From the NCBI GenBank assembly GCA_020721445.1, contig DYMU01000013.1, forward strand, positions 1 to 64,000: DNA of 64,000 nucleotides, written 5' to 3'. Positions 43,900 to 51,617 of the stretch are shown one piece after another. Both the position numbers and the translations under genes were made by a program. Every line of letters begins with the position of its first letter. Positions within the stretch are counted from its first letter, which is position 1. The notes below the pieces were generated by a model, which had not been told where the DNA came from, made no database searches, and saw nothing but the letters and a program-made list of their open reading frames with translations. The stretch is from Gemmobacter nectariphilus (GTDB taxonomy: Bacteria; Pseudomonadota; Alphaproteobacteria; Rhodobacterales; Rhodobacteraceae).

Positions 43900-45735
43900 T
43901 CAATCAGGATCGGATGGTGCCACCTCTTCATCCCAGTCGTCCAGTGCCTCATTGGCCTGCGAAGGTGCCGCGCGCTCTTCGGCTTCGGTCAGCGGCCGGA
44001 TCGGAAATTCAAGGCCAAGGACGTAAAGGTTGCCTTCGCGCCCGCGGCTGATCTGGCCGTTCAACTGCGTGGCAAAGGCGGTCAGCAACTGGGTGCCAAA
44101 GCCGTCGCTGCCCAGCGACCGGGCATCCCCGGTGGCGTCGGATTGCGGGGCCAGACCGCTGGACAGCGAAAACCGCGCCCGACCGCCTGCGGCACGCTTC
44201 AGGTACAAGACCACCTTTGACCGTGGCACCGCCCCACCCCAGGCATGTTTCATCGCATTGGCCATGCCTTCGGTCAGGAACAAGGCCAGCGGCACCGCCT
44301 GATCCGGGGTCAGGCGGATGTCATCCACCTCGGTGTGCAGATCAAACTGCCGCCCGGGTGCTGCCCCGATCCGCAACAGATCGCGCGCAATGCGGGGCAA
44401 CAGCTCATCGGCGCGCACATCGGTCAGCCCACTGGTCTGATACAGCTCCCGGTGAACCGTGGCCAGGCTGATCACCCGCTCGCGCACCGTGCGCATCACC
44501 TCTTTCGCCTCGGCAGACCGCGCCCCGCGCAACTGCATGTTCATAATGGATGCAATCAGTTGCAGGTTGTTCTTCACGCGATGGTGCACCTCGCGCATCA
44601 GCACTTCCTTCTGGTGGATGGTGTTTTCCAGATCGGCCTCGTTGCGCAGGACGGCTTCGGTCATCCGCTCATAGGCCTGGCCCACCACGCGCAGTTCCAG
44701 CGCGGCATCCTGCATCTGCAACGGTTTCATCTTGCGCACGCCACCGGCAAAGGCGGTGATGTTGTCGCGCAGCGACCGCACATGCCGCAACACCTGACTT
44801 TCGGCGGCAAACCACACCACCAGCAGGCTGGCCGCCCACATCAGCGCCGGAAACAGGAAGGCCGGCAGTTGCGTATCCAGCACCGAGTCATTCAGCACAT
44901 CTGCCCGCCAAGACCCCAGCAGATACAAGGCGCCCGGCTGCAAGGCGACAGCCGCAAACGCGCGCCGCTCGCCGGTGCTTGTCACGCCGACAAAGCTTTG
45001 GTTCGGCGCGGCCGCCAGACGCGCCAGATCGCGGCCTGCGGGCAGCAGCGCCTGGGCCTGCTCCATCCCGGCGCTTGCTGTCAGAACGGTGCCATCGGGG
45101 TCAAAGGTCATCAGCGACAGCGTAGGCTGACCCGGATGCACGGAACGGCGCTGCTGGGCAAAGCCCGCATGCGGCATCGACAGCAGCACCGCGCCTTGCA
45201 CACCGCCATCCGCCGCCCGCACCGGATGCACGAACAGCAGGACCGAGGTTTTCGATACCGCCGCGTTCGGGCTAACCATCATCCGGGGCACCGGATCAAG
45301 GAAATACTGCCGGATCGTCGGGTCGGTGGAAAAATCCCGCTGCGCGCCATCCGATCCGCAGGTCAACCGGCCATCGCTGCGCAAATAGCCCGCAAAGCTG
45401 ACCCTGCCGATTCCGGCCGACACCACATCATCCATCAACTGCTGGCAGGCCAAGGCCTGGCCCTTGGCCTCGACGCGAAAGATCGCCGGCATCGCCGCCG
45501 CAAGGGTGGCGGCCTTGCCCTGCGCCTTGACGATTTCCGCCATAAGCGGTGCAGCCGCAACCAGGGTTTCCCCCATGATGGCACTTGCCGCCCGGCTTTC
45601 CGACAGCCGCGCCGTTTGCAGCGCCTGCACATAGCTCAGCATAGCCAGCGGCAGCAAGGCCAGCCCCATTACCGCCATCAGACGAAAGCCAAGCCCCGCA
45701 AACCGCCGACGCCAGACGTCAGCCGCGGTTTTCAT
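43900..45735 (-). CDS. HisKA_2-type sensor histidine kinase (PhyK-like, general stress response)
   Basis: 611 aa. Two membrane helices flank a periplasmic dCache-like sensor (about residues 40-290; helix 2 LPAFLFPALMWAASLLVVWF), then a HAMP-like linker and the HisKA_2 phosphoacceptor MREVHHRVKNNLQLIASIMNMQL, and an HATPase-like domain with EGMANAMKHA. It follows ecfG with a 4-base overlap, the usual place of the kinase that phosphorylates PhyR. The signal sensed is unknown. ATG at 45735. Confidence 0.88.
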   Translation of the reverse strand: MKTAADVWRRRFAGLGFRLMAVMGLALLPLAMLSYVQALQTARLSESRAASAIMGETLVAAAPLMAEIVKAQGKAATLAAAMPAIFRVEAKGQALACQQLMDDVVSAGIGRVSFAGYLRSDGRLTCGSDGAQRDFSTDPTIRQYFLDPVPRMMVSPNAAVSKTSVLLFVHPVRAADGGVQGAVLLSMPHAGFAQQRRSVHPGQPTLSLMTFDPDGTVLTASAGMEQAQALLPAGRDLARLAAAPNQSFVGVTSTGERRAFAAVALQPGALYLLGSWRADVLNDSVLDTQLPAFLFPALMWAASLLVVWFAAESQVLRHVRSLRDNITAFAGGVRKMKPLQMQDAALELRVVGQAYERMTEAVLRNEADLENTIHQKEVLMREVHHRVKNNLQLIASIMNMQLRGARSAEAKEVMRTVRERVISLATVHRELYQTSGLTDVRADELLPRIARDLLRIGAAPGRQFDLHTEVDDIRLTPDQAVPLALFLTEGMANAMKHAWGGAVPRSKVVLYLKRAAGGRARFSLSSGLAPQSDATGDARSLGSDGFGTQLLTAFATQLNGQISRGREGNLYVLGLEFPIRPLTEAEERAAPSQANEALDDWDEEVAPSDPD

Positions 45736-46337
45736 GCCGCCTGCATTCCCGATCGCCCCATCACGGCAAGGGTCTCGCCCGAGGGGTCGGCAAGAAGCTG
45801 TTCGCCATCCTTCAGCCCCAGCAATTCGCACAGCCGCGCGCGTGCCCGACTGGTCCGGCTTTTTGCCGTGCCCACCGCCACCCCCATCATCTGCGCAGCC
45901 TCGCCGTAGGAATAGCCGTTGGCCCCGACCAGGATCAGCACCTCGCGGTGTTCCGGGCTCAGCTTGTCAAAGGCACGGCTGAACTCGGTATAGGCCAGAC
46001 GCCCATCGTGCTGCGGCTTGTCAAACAACGAGGCGGCATAGGTGCCTTCGGGATCAGCCACCTCACGCCGCGACTTGCGCTTGGACGAAAAGAAGGTGTT
46101 GCGCAAAATGGTGAACAGCCAGGCCCGCAAATCGGTGCCGGCGGTAAACTTGTCAAAGTTCGACCACGCCTTTAGGATGGTTTCCTGAACCAGATCGTCG
46201 GCCTCGGTGGCATTGCGGGTCAGAGAAATGCCAAAGGCGCGCAGGGCCGGCAGATGATCGGGCAACGCATCGCGGGGATCAAGCGTCTTGCCCCCAGCCA
46301 TTGCCCCCGCCACTGTCCCAGCCAGTGCGCCGGTCAC
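45732..46337 (-). CDS. ecfG: EcfG-type extracytoplasmic function sigma factor
   Basis: 201 aa, GTG start overlapping the nepR stop. Region 2 (LRAFGISLTRNATEADDLVQETILKAWSNFDKF, LRAWLFTILRNTFFSSKRK) and region 4 (LSPEHREVLILVGANGYSYGEAAQMMGVAVGTAKSRTSRARARL) are those of the ECF15/EcfG group, which directs general stress genes from GGAAC-N16/17-CGTT promoters. Normally held by NepR and released when phospho-PhyR binds NepR. Confidence 0.93.
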   Translation of the reverse strand: MTGALAGTVAGAMAGGKTLDPRDALPDHLPALRAFGISLTRNATEADDLVQETILKAWSNFDKFTAGTDLRAWLFTILRNTFFSSKRKSRREVADPEGTYAASLFDKPQHDGRLAYTEFSRAFDKLSPEHREVLILVGANGYSYGEAAQMMGVAVGTAKSRTSRARARLCELLGLKDGEQLLADPSGETLAVMGRSGMQAA

Positions 46338-46498
46338 TGCTTTTTCTCCTGGGCTTTCAACTGCTCCAGCAGACGTTTGAAGCGGTCAGGGATCTCCTGC
46401 TTCAGTGCGTCCTCATAGACCCGCTTCAAATTCTCGTCTATGTCTTTGCGCAGGTTGGCTTTCGGCTTGTCTGTCGCCATATCTTTCATCTGCATCAT
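46334..46498 (-). CDS. nepR: NepR anti-sigma factor
   Basis: Up to 54 aa, too short for most gene callers. It reads ...NLRKDIDENLKRVYEDALKQ, then EIPDRFKRLLEQLKAQEKK, the two-helix NepR core. Four in-frame ATGs (46498, 46495, 46489, 46480) make the start uncertain; all include the core. The stop overlaps the ecfG GTG, so the anti-sigma and sigma are coupled, as is standard. Function: binds EcfG in unstressed cells and is removed by phosphorylated PhyR. Confidence 0.93.
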   Translation of the reverse strand: MMQMKDMATDKPKANLRKDIDENLKRVYEDALKQEIPDRFKRLLEQLKAQEKKQ

Positions 46499-46523
46499 GG
46501 GGCTTGGTCTCGCAGTTATTCAC

Positions 46524-46549
46524 GGAACCAAACGCAAATCTAGCGCGTT
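46524..46549 (+). promoter_or_regulatory. EcfG promoter for phyR
   Basis: GGAAC (46524-46528), 17 bases, CGTT (46546-46549), the EcfG consensus. The phyR ATG follows 35 bases after CGTT with AGGAG between. Indicates positive autoregulation of phyR. Confidence 0.88.
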
Positions 46550-46555
46550 GGTTCC
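46531..46555 (-). promoter_or_regulatory. EcfG promoter for nepR-ecfG-kinase
   Basis: On the minus strand GGAAC (46555-46551), 16 bases, CGTT (46534-46531). It interleaves with the phyR promoter so that each -10 lies inside the spacer of the other. Leader to nepR is about 25 bases. Confidence 0.88.
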
Positions 46556-46583
46556 CCGCAATCGAGCGAAACAGGAGAAAAAT

Positions 46584-47393
46584 ATGGCACAGACGCAAGA
46601 CATGGCCGTGTCCGACAGCATTGCCCATGACCTGCCTTTCCTGCGTCGATACGCGCGCGCACTGACCGGCAGCCAGGTAAGCGGCGACCGTTATGCTGCG
46701 GCGACCCTTGAAAGCGTTCTCGTGGATGATGCCGCACTGAAGGCTGCAAGCACACCGAAAATCGGCCTGTTCCACTGTTTTCACCGCATCTGGGAAAGCG
46801 CCGGCAAACCGCTGGGCGAAGATGAGGATATTCTGGCCGCGCGGGCGCAGGTTCACCTGCGGGGCCTGACCCCCAATTCACGCGAAGCGCTGTTGCTGCA
46901 CGCCATCGAGGCGTTCACCCTGCCCGAAATCGCACAGATCATGGCCACGGATGACCATCAGGTTCAGCTTTTGCTGGACGCTGCCATCCGCGAGATGGAA
47001 GCCTCGGTCACCGGCAAGGTGCTGGTGATCGAAGATGAAGCGATCATTGCCATGGATATTGTCGATATCGTGCGTCACGTCGGCCACAGCGTGACAGGAG
47101 TTGCCCGCACCCGGCGCGAAGCTGTCGATCTGGCCTCCCGCGACCGGCCCGACCTGATCCTGTCCGACATTCATCTGGCGGACGACTCGTCAGGCATTGA
47201 TGCGGTCAACGACATTCTGGCGCAATTTGACGCGATCCCCGTCATCTTCATCACCGCCTTCCCCGAACGGTTGCTGACCGGCGACAAACCGGAACCCGCT
47301 TTCCTGATCACGAAGCCGTTTTCCGAAGAACAACTGCGCTCGGCTGTCAGTCAGGCGATGTTTTTCGCCTCGACCGAAACCCTGACCGCCTGA
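46584..47393 (+). CDS. phyR: Response regulator PhyR
   Basis: 269 aa. N-terminal sigma-like output domain (about 1-130, LPFLRRYARALTGSQVSGDRYAAATLESVL, then LTPNSREALLLHAIEAFTLPEIAQIM) joined to a C-terminal receiver (VLVIEDEAIIAMDIVDIV, phosphoacceptor Asp in LILSDIHLAD, ITAFPERLLTG). The sigma mimic traps NepR when the receiver is phosphorylated. ATG at 46584 with CAGGAGAAA upstream; the frame is open back into the nepR region but not coding. Confidence 0.95.
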   Translation: MAQTQDMAVSDSIAHDLPFLRRYARALTGSQVSGDRYAAATLESVLVDDAALKAASTPKIGLFHCFHRIWESAGKPLGEDEDILAARAQVHLRGLTPNSREALLLHAIEAFTLPEIAQIMATDDHQVQLLLDAAIREMEASVTGKVLVIEDEAIIAMDIVDIVRHVGHSVTGVARTRREAVDLASRDRPDLILSDIHLADDSSGIDAVNDILAQFDAIPVIFITAFPERLLTGDKPEPAFLITKPFSEEQLRSAVSQAMFFASTETLTA

Positions 47394-47534
47394 TTGCCGC
47401 GCAGGGCGCAAGCAACCGCCTGCCCCGGTGCGGGCGGTGTTGTCTTCTTGCCCGCGTGGAACCCTTTGCCCTTGACAGCGTTGACTTGGCAGCCGTCGGG
47501 AAACCCGGCGCGATCGCCTCAAAGGATTAAGAAC

Positions 47535-48017
47535 ATGTTTGCCAAAACCCTCATCACCTCTGTCGCCCTGCTTGCCGCCACCTCGGTTCTGGCGCAGGAA
47601 ACCATGATCAACGAGGTTGATGTGACAACCGAGATCACCGCGATCGAAAACGAAGCCGCCGCCGCCTATTGGGGTACGCTTGATGCCGATCTTGAGGCCG
47701 CCATTCTGGCCCGTCTGGTTGACCGGATTGCCGAAGAGGGCTCCAAGATCATGATCGACATCGACGAGCTGTCGCTTGCCAACTCGATCCAGAACAAACT
47801 GGGGCTGGAAGATGCCGTTCTGGTTGGCCAGGTCGGTATTTCCAACGCGAAAGACAACAGCAAGTTTGATGGTTATGAACTGACCGTCACCGCCAATGCC
47901 GCCCAGGCCTTTGCCGCCGATGGCACCGTGCTTGAAGGCGCCTTCACCGATACGCCGGAATATTACGCCGCACTGATCGCGGCCTTTGCCGATGGCGTTG
48001 TCTCGCGCCTGAAGTAA
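47535..48017 (+). CDS. Small exported protein of unknown function
   Basis: 160 aa. Signal peptide MFAKTLITSVALLAATSVLA-QE, then an acidic, Ala-rich mature domain (INEVDVTTEITAIENEAAAAYWGTLDADLEAAILARLVDRI, and VLVGQVGISNAKDNSKFDGYELTVTANA). No cysteines in the mature part and no known family. AAAGGATT lies before the ATG. Monocistronic: phyR ends 141 bases before and a terminator follows at 48053. Probably periplasmic. Confidence 0.75.
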   Translation: MFAKTLITSVALLAATSVLAQETMINEVDVTTEITAIENEAAAAYWGTLDADLEAAILARLVDRIAEEGSKIMIDIDELSLANSIQNKLGLEDAVLVGQVGISNAKDNSKFDGYELTVTANAAQAFAADGTVLEGAFTDTPEYYAALIAAFADGVVSRLK

Positions 48018-48023
48018 TCCTGT

Positions 48024-48053
48024 CACCAAAGCAATTAATGCACCAAAGCAATT
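48024..48053. repeat. Direct 13-bp duplication before a terminator
   Basis: CACCAAAGCAATT occurs at 48024-48036 and again at 48041-48053, 17-bp period, directly after the small exported protein gene and before its terminator. Looks like a recent tandem duplication. Confidence 0.8.
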
Positions 48054-48082
48054 GAAGGCCCCGGAGCGATCCGGGGCCTTCA
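48053..48082 (+). terminator. Bidirectional terminator
   Basis: TGAAGGCCCCGGA-GCGA-TCCGGGGCCTTCA, a 13-bp perfect stem with tetraloop between two convergent genes. Only short T-runs, but the stem resembles the cycA terminator (AGGCCCCGG/CCGGGGCCT). Confidence 0.85.
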
Positions 48083-49093
48083 GTCATGGGCCGAAAAGAC
48101 CACGGCCCGCGCCCGGCCCGCCCGTTTGGCCGCATAAAGCGCGTGATCGGCGTCTTGCGACATCTGCTCGGCCTCACAGGAAGGGTAGGTGGTTGACAGT
48201 GTCATGCCCACGCTGGCCCCGATCCGGCACACCTCACCCTCATAGGCGATCGGCTGTGACAGGCCGGCAATGATCCGTTCGGCCACCTGCGACAGGTGGT
48301 CGGGGTCGGTCACCCCCGCCAGCAAGATCACGAATTCATCACCCCCCACCCGCGCCACGGTATCCCCCGCTCGCATTTCGCGCGTCAGCACCCGTGCCAC
48401 ATGGCGCAGCACATGGTCGCCCGCCGCATGGCCAAGGCTGTCATTCACCGCCTTGAAGTAATCAAGATCCAGATGCATCAGCGCAAAGGCCCGGCGCCCG
48501 GCACAGGCGGCGGCCAGCGCTGCATCCAGCGCGCGCCGGTTGCGCAACCCGGTCAGCGTGTCGGTCAGCGCCTGTTCTTCGGCCGCGACCTTGGCGCCCT
48601 GCAAGGCCCGGTTCAGGCGCTGAAACTCTTCCAGAACCGCATGCTTGGCCTCCACCAGATACAGCATTTCCACCGCCAGATCGGTGGGCGCAAAGTCGGC
48701 GTCGGTCAGGGCGTGCTGGCGCACCGCATCGACCAGACCGATGCCGAACGACAGGTTCAGCACCAGCCCCGCCGCCGCATCGGCCAGCGCAAGACCGCGC
48801 AAACCAACATCTGTCCGCCCCCGCAAACACAGGTGAAGCCGCTGCCCCTGCCGCGCGAACAGATCGGCCGTCGACCCCATGCCGGCAGGGCTGCGCACGT
48901 CGAACAGATCTAAAAACCGGTGGCCCGTCAGCCGCTCGGGCCCGAAAATCTTGCCCAGCGTCGGCCCATGCGCCAGAATGGTGCCATCGCCCGACAGGTG
49001 CAGATACATCGGCATCAGCCGGTCCAGCACCCCGGCGGGCAGCATCAGGCAGCGATCGGGCGCAAGCGTCGGCAGGCCGGGGGCTGCGTGCAT
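48080..49093 (-). CDS. Diguanylate cyclase with HNOBA-like sensor domain
   Basis: 337 aa. Residues 20-150 form an HNOBA-type PAS-like domain (LDRLMPMYLHLSGDGTILAHGPTLGKIFG, LVLNLSFGIGLVDAVRQHALTDADFAPTDLAVEMLYLVEAK), a short coiled coil, then GGDEF (250-254, ARVGGDEFVILL). The product-inhibition I-site RxxD is intact (RAGD, 241-244, five residues before). Active c-di-GMP synthesis with feedback control is expected. Its ATG overlaps the stop of the H-NOX-like gene (ATGA), so the two proteins are probably a sensor-enzyme pair. Confidence 0.9.
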   Translation of the reverse strand: MHAAPGLPTLAPDRCLMLPAGVLDRLMPMYLHLSGDGTILAHGPTLGKIFGPERLTGHRFLDLFDVRSPAGMGSTADLFARQGQRLHLCLRGRTDVGLRGLALADAAAGLVLNLSFGIGLVDAVRQHALTDADFAPTDLAVEMLYLVEAKHAVLEEFQRLNRALQGAKVAAEEQALTDTLTGLRNRRALDAALAAACAGRRAFALMHLDLDYFKAVNDSLGHAAGDHVLRHVARVLTREMRAGDTVARVGGDEFVILLAGVTDPDHLSQVAERIIAGLSQPIAYEGEVCRIGASVGMTLSTTYPSCEAEQMSQDADHALYAAKRAGRARAVVFSAHD

Positions 49094-49752
49094 CACCGCC
49101 CCCCCCCGGCCACGCCCGCCGCAAGATCGAACGGCCGCCCTTCGGCATGCGCCGCATCCAGCAAAAGAATGGTGATTTCTTCGGTGCAGCCCCCCGTGGC
49201 GCAAACCCCCGTGGCGCAAACCCCCGCAGGACAGCCCCCCGCGGTGCAGTCTTCGGTCGTGGTCATGTCCAGCAAGACCAGCGCGCCATAATCATCGGCC
49301 ATCGCCCGCAACAGCCCCATCAGGATGCAGCCCGCCCCGGCAAACGGCACGTCGGTTTTCAGCCGGAACTCCCCGTCCTCCAGATCGGTCAGGCGCAGGC
49401 CTGGCAGCACAAGATCGGGCAAGGCCAGCCGGGCCCGCGCCGGCAGGTCTTCCAGCGAGTACAGAAAGTCGTGAAACGTCACCCCGCCAAAGCGCAACAA
49501 CCGCCGCAACCTTTCGCCTGCGGGCAACGAGATCAGCGCGGTCCCCACATCCTCAAGGATGCTGTCGCGCGGACGCTCCAACTCGCGGCAGGCCGCGGCA
49601 ATCACCGCCTCGGTCAAGGCCACGTCATAGGTCGACAGCGGCTCGAAACTCTCGAACGGCAGGCCCGCGCGGGCAGCGATGCGTCGCCATTGCGCCGCCC
49701 CGTGCCGCTGGCGCAAGACGTTCTCCAGCGCCCGGTTGATCAGCCCATGCAT
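49093..49752 (-). CDS. H-NOX-fold protein without heme ligands and with a cysteine ladder
   Basis: 219 aa. Start MHGLINRALENVLRQRHGAAQW and middle STYDVALTEAVIAAACRELE follow the H-NOX (HNOB) family. The proximal heme His, expected in LDDLHDHL, is Pro104 here (LEDLPARA), and the YxSxR heme-propionate motif is replaced (FRLKTDVPFAG). Near the end there is an insertion with cysteines every five residues (169, 174, 179, 184, 189). Heme binding is unlikely; metal or redox sensing by the cysteines is possible. ATG at 49752 has AAGGGAAAG upstream; coupled to the diguanylate cyclase. Confidence 0.82.
   Translation of the reverse strand: MHGLINRALENVLRQRHGAAQWRRIAARAGLPFESFEPLSTYDVALTEAVIAAACRELERPRDSILEDVGTALISLPAGERLRRLLRFGGVTFHDFLYSLEDLPARARLALPDLVLPGLRLTDLEDGEFRLKTDVPFAGAGCILMGLLRAMADDYGALVLLDMTTTEDCTAGGCPAGVCATGVCATGGCTEEITILLLDAAHAEGRPFDLAAGVAGGGR
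49186..49250. repeat. Four 15-nt repeats encoding the Cys ladder
   Basis: Unit CCCCCGTGGCGCAAA, exact at 49191-49205 and 49206-49220, diverged at 49221-49235 and 49236-49250. On the minus strand each unit encodes a five-residue CxxGx block. Expansion in units of 15 keeps the frame. Confidence 0.85.
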
Positions 49753-50086
49753 CGGCGCTTTCCCTTGCTTGCCAACCCTGTGTTGCACAACAGACTAACG
49801 CCCAGTCCTTAACAAAGGCCTGTCGCGCACAAGCAGACCGGCCAAAAGCCCGCGGCCAGCGCGCCCGCCCGGGCCGGCGTGATGCCGCGCCATCCCGCAG
49901 CAGGAATTCCGACGCCTTGGCAGCAAACCGCCCGCAACCAAAGCGAGAAACCGGGCCGGCAGCCTTGCGTCATGAATCTGTCATCGAATATATGCACAAA
50001 TGTCATCCGGCTCGGCTAACAGAGATCGAAAGAGTCGTGCAATCTGAACGGAAGGCACCGCTGGACAGAGGGAAGGCATCAGGCCC
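49753..50086. other. Divergent region between the H-NOX-like gene and pstB
   Basis: 334 bp, no gene seen. The left 200 bp is GC-rich without clear signals. The right part has the Pho-box array at 49967-50006 and leads into pstB about 80 bp later. AT-rich stretch ATCGAATATATGCAC near 49983-49997. Confidence 0.6.
49967..50006 (+). promoter_or_regulatory. Pho box array upstream of pstB
   Basis: GCGTCAT (49967), CTGTCAT (49978) and ATGTCAT (50000) repeat at 11-bp and 22-bp spacing, the phasing of PhoB half-sites (CTGTCAT-N4). Position about 80-120 bp before pstB suits PhoB activation. Confidence 0.78.
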
Positions 50087-50884
50087 ATGAAAGATATTCA
50101 GGTCGAGGAGCGGGCCGTGTCGGACCATAAGTCAAAGATCACCGCCCGCGGCGTGCAGGTCTATTACGGCCAGAACCATGCGCTGAAAGATGTCGATGTC
50201 GATATTCTGGAAGGCATGGTCACAGCCTTCATCGGCCCGTCGGGCTGCGGCAAGTCCACCTTCCTGCGCTGTCTGAACCGGATGAATGACACCGTGTCCT
50301 CGGCCCGTGTCGAAGGCAAGATCTTGCTGGACGGCGACGATATCTATGATCGCTCGGTTGATCCGGTGCAATTGCGCGCCAAGGTCGGCATGGTGTTCCA
50401 AAAGCCGAACCCGTTTCCGAAAGCCATCTACGACAACGTCGCCTATGGCCCCAAGATCCATGGCATGACCCGCAACAAGGCCGAACTTGACGAAATCGTC
50501 GAGTCTTCCTTGCGCAAGGCCGCCTTGTGGAACGAGGTCAAGGATCGCCTGCAATCGCCCGGAACCGGCCTGTCGGGTGGCCAGCAACAGCGCCTGTGCA
50601 TCGCCCGCGCCATCGCCACCAGCCCCGAAGTGCTGCTGATGGACGAACCCTGTTCGGCGCTTGACCCGATCGCCACCGCGCAGGTCGAAGAGTTGATCGA
50701 CGATATCCGCAGCCAGTTTTCCGTGGTGATCGTGACCCACTCGATGCAACAGGCAGCCCGCGTCAGCCAGCGCACCGCATTCTTCCACATGGGTCATCTT
50801 GTGGAATATGGCGAAACCGGACAGATTTTCACCTCTCCCCAGAACCCGCGCACCGAAAGCTACATTTCCGGCCGGATTGGTTAA
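50087..50884 (+). CDS. pstB: Phosphate ABC transporter ATPase PstB
   Basis: 265 aa. Walker [20 protein letters not shown], signature [16 protein letters not shown], Walker [36 protein letters not shown] is PstB-specific. Powers high-affinity phosphate import and takes part in PhoR-PhoU signalling. pstS, pstC and pstA are not upstream as usual; a Pho box is, so the gene starts its own operon pstB-phoU-phoB. Confidence 0.97.
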   Translation: MKDIQVEERAVSDHKSKITARGVQVYYGQNHALKDVDVDILEGMVTAFIGPSGCGKSTFLRCLNRMNDTVSSARVEGKILLDGDDIYDRSVDPVQLRAKVGMVFQKPNPFPKAIYDNVAYGPKIHGMTRNKAELDEIVESSLRKAALWNEVKDRLQSPGTGLSGGQQQRLCIARAIATSPEVLLMDEPCSALDPIATAQVEELIDDIRSQFSVVIVTHSMQQAARVSQRTAFFHMGHLVEYGETGQIFTSPQNPRTESYISGRIG

Positions 50885-50896
50885 GGATTAGACAAG

Positions 50897-51607
50897 ATGG
50901 AACCGCATATCCGTTCAGCCTTTGACAAGGATCTTGAAGGCATTCAGGCCCTTGTGATGCGTATGGGGGGGCTTGTCGAACATGCCCTTCTGCAAGCCGC
51001 CCAGGCCCTTGAAACCCGCGACGACGCTTTGGCCGAAGACGTGCGTGCCGGCGACCGCGCCATTGACGAGATGGAAGACCTTATCCAGACCGAATGTGCC
51101 CGCATCATCGCCACCCGCGCGCCCAACGCCACCGATCTGCGCACCGTGCTGACCGTGATGCGCATCGTGGGCTCGCTGGAACGCTCGGGCGATTACGCCA
51201 AGAATCTGGCCAAGCGGTCTTTGGTGCTGGCGCAGATGCGTCCGGTCAATGGCGCCGCCGGGTCGATCTCGCGCATGGCGCGCACCGTGGTCAGCCTGCT
51301 GAAAGACGCGCTTGACGCCTATATCTCACGCGATGCGCATCTGGCCGAAGACGTGCGCCGCCGTGATGTCGAGGTGGACCAGATGTATAATTCGGTCTTC
51401 CGTGAGTTTTTGACCCACATGATGGAAGACCCGCGCAACATCACCGCCTGCATGCACCTGCATTTCATCGCCAAGAACATCGAACGCGTGGGCGACCATG
51501 CCACCGGCATCGCCGAACAGGTGTTGTATCTGGTGTCCGGCGAAATGCCGCTCGATGATCGGCCAAAGGCCGATACCACCACCGAGATGCCGCACGTCCA
51601 AGGCTAG
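50897..51607 (+). CDS. phoU: Phosphate signalling protein PhoU
   Basis: 236 aa, two repeats of a three-helix bundle with metal-binding ExxxD-type motifs (RAGDRAIDEMEDLIQTECARIIA; RRRDVEVDQMYNSVFREFLTHM) and FIAKNIERVGDHATGIAEQVLYLVSGE. Turns off PhoR/PhoB when phosphate is ample, through contact with PstB. Twelve bases after pstB. Confidence 0.95.
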   Translation: MEPHIRSAFDKDLEGIQALVMRMGGLVEHALLQAAQALETRDDALAEDVRAGDRAIDEMEDLIQTECARIIATRAPNATDLRTVLTVMRIVGSLERSGDYAKNLAKRSLVLAQMRPVNGAAGSISRMARTVVSLLKDALDAYISRDAHLAEDVRRRDVEVDQMYNSVFREFLTHMMEDPRNITACMHLHFIAKNIERVGDHATGIAEQVLYLVSGEMPLDDRPKADTTTEMPHVQG

Positions 51608-51617
51608 GGAACCCAGA

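Noticed and set aside
49093-49752. Canonical heme NO/O2 sensor (H-NOX)
   Set aside because: Proximal His position is Pro104 and YxSxR is absent, so I call only the fold and not heme sensing.
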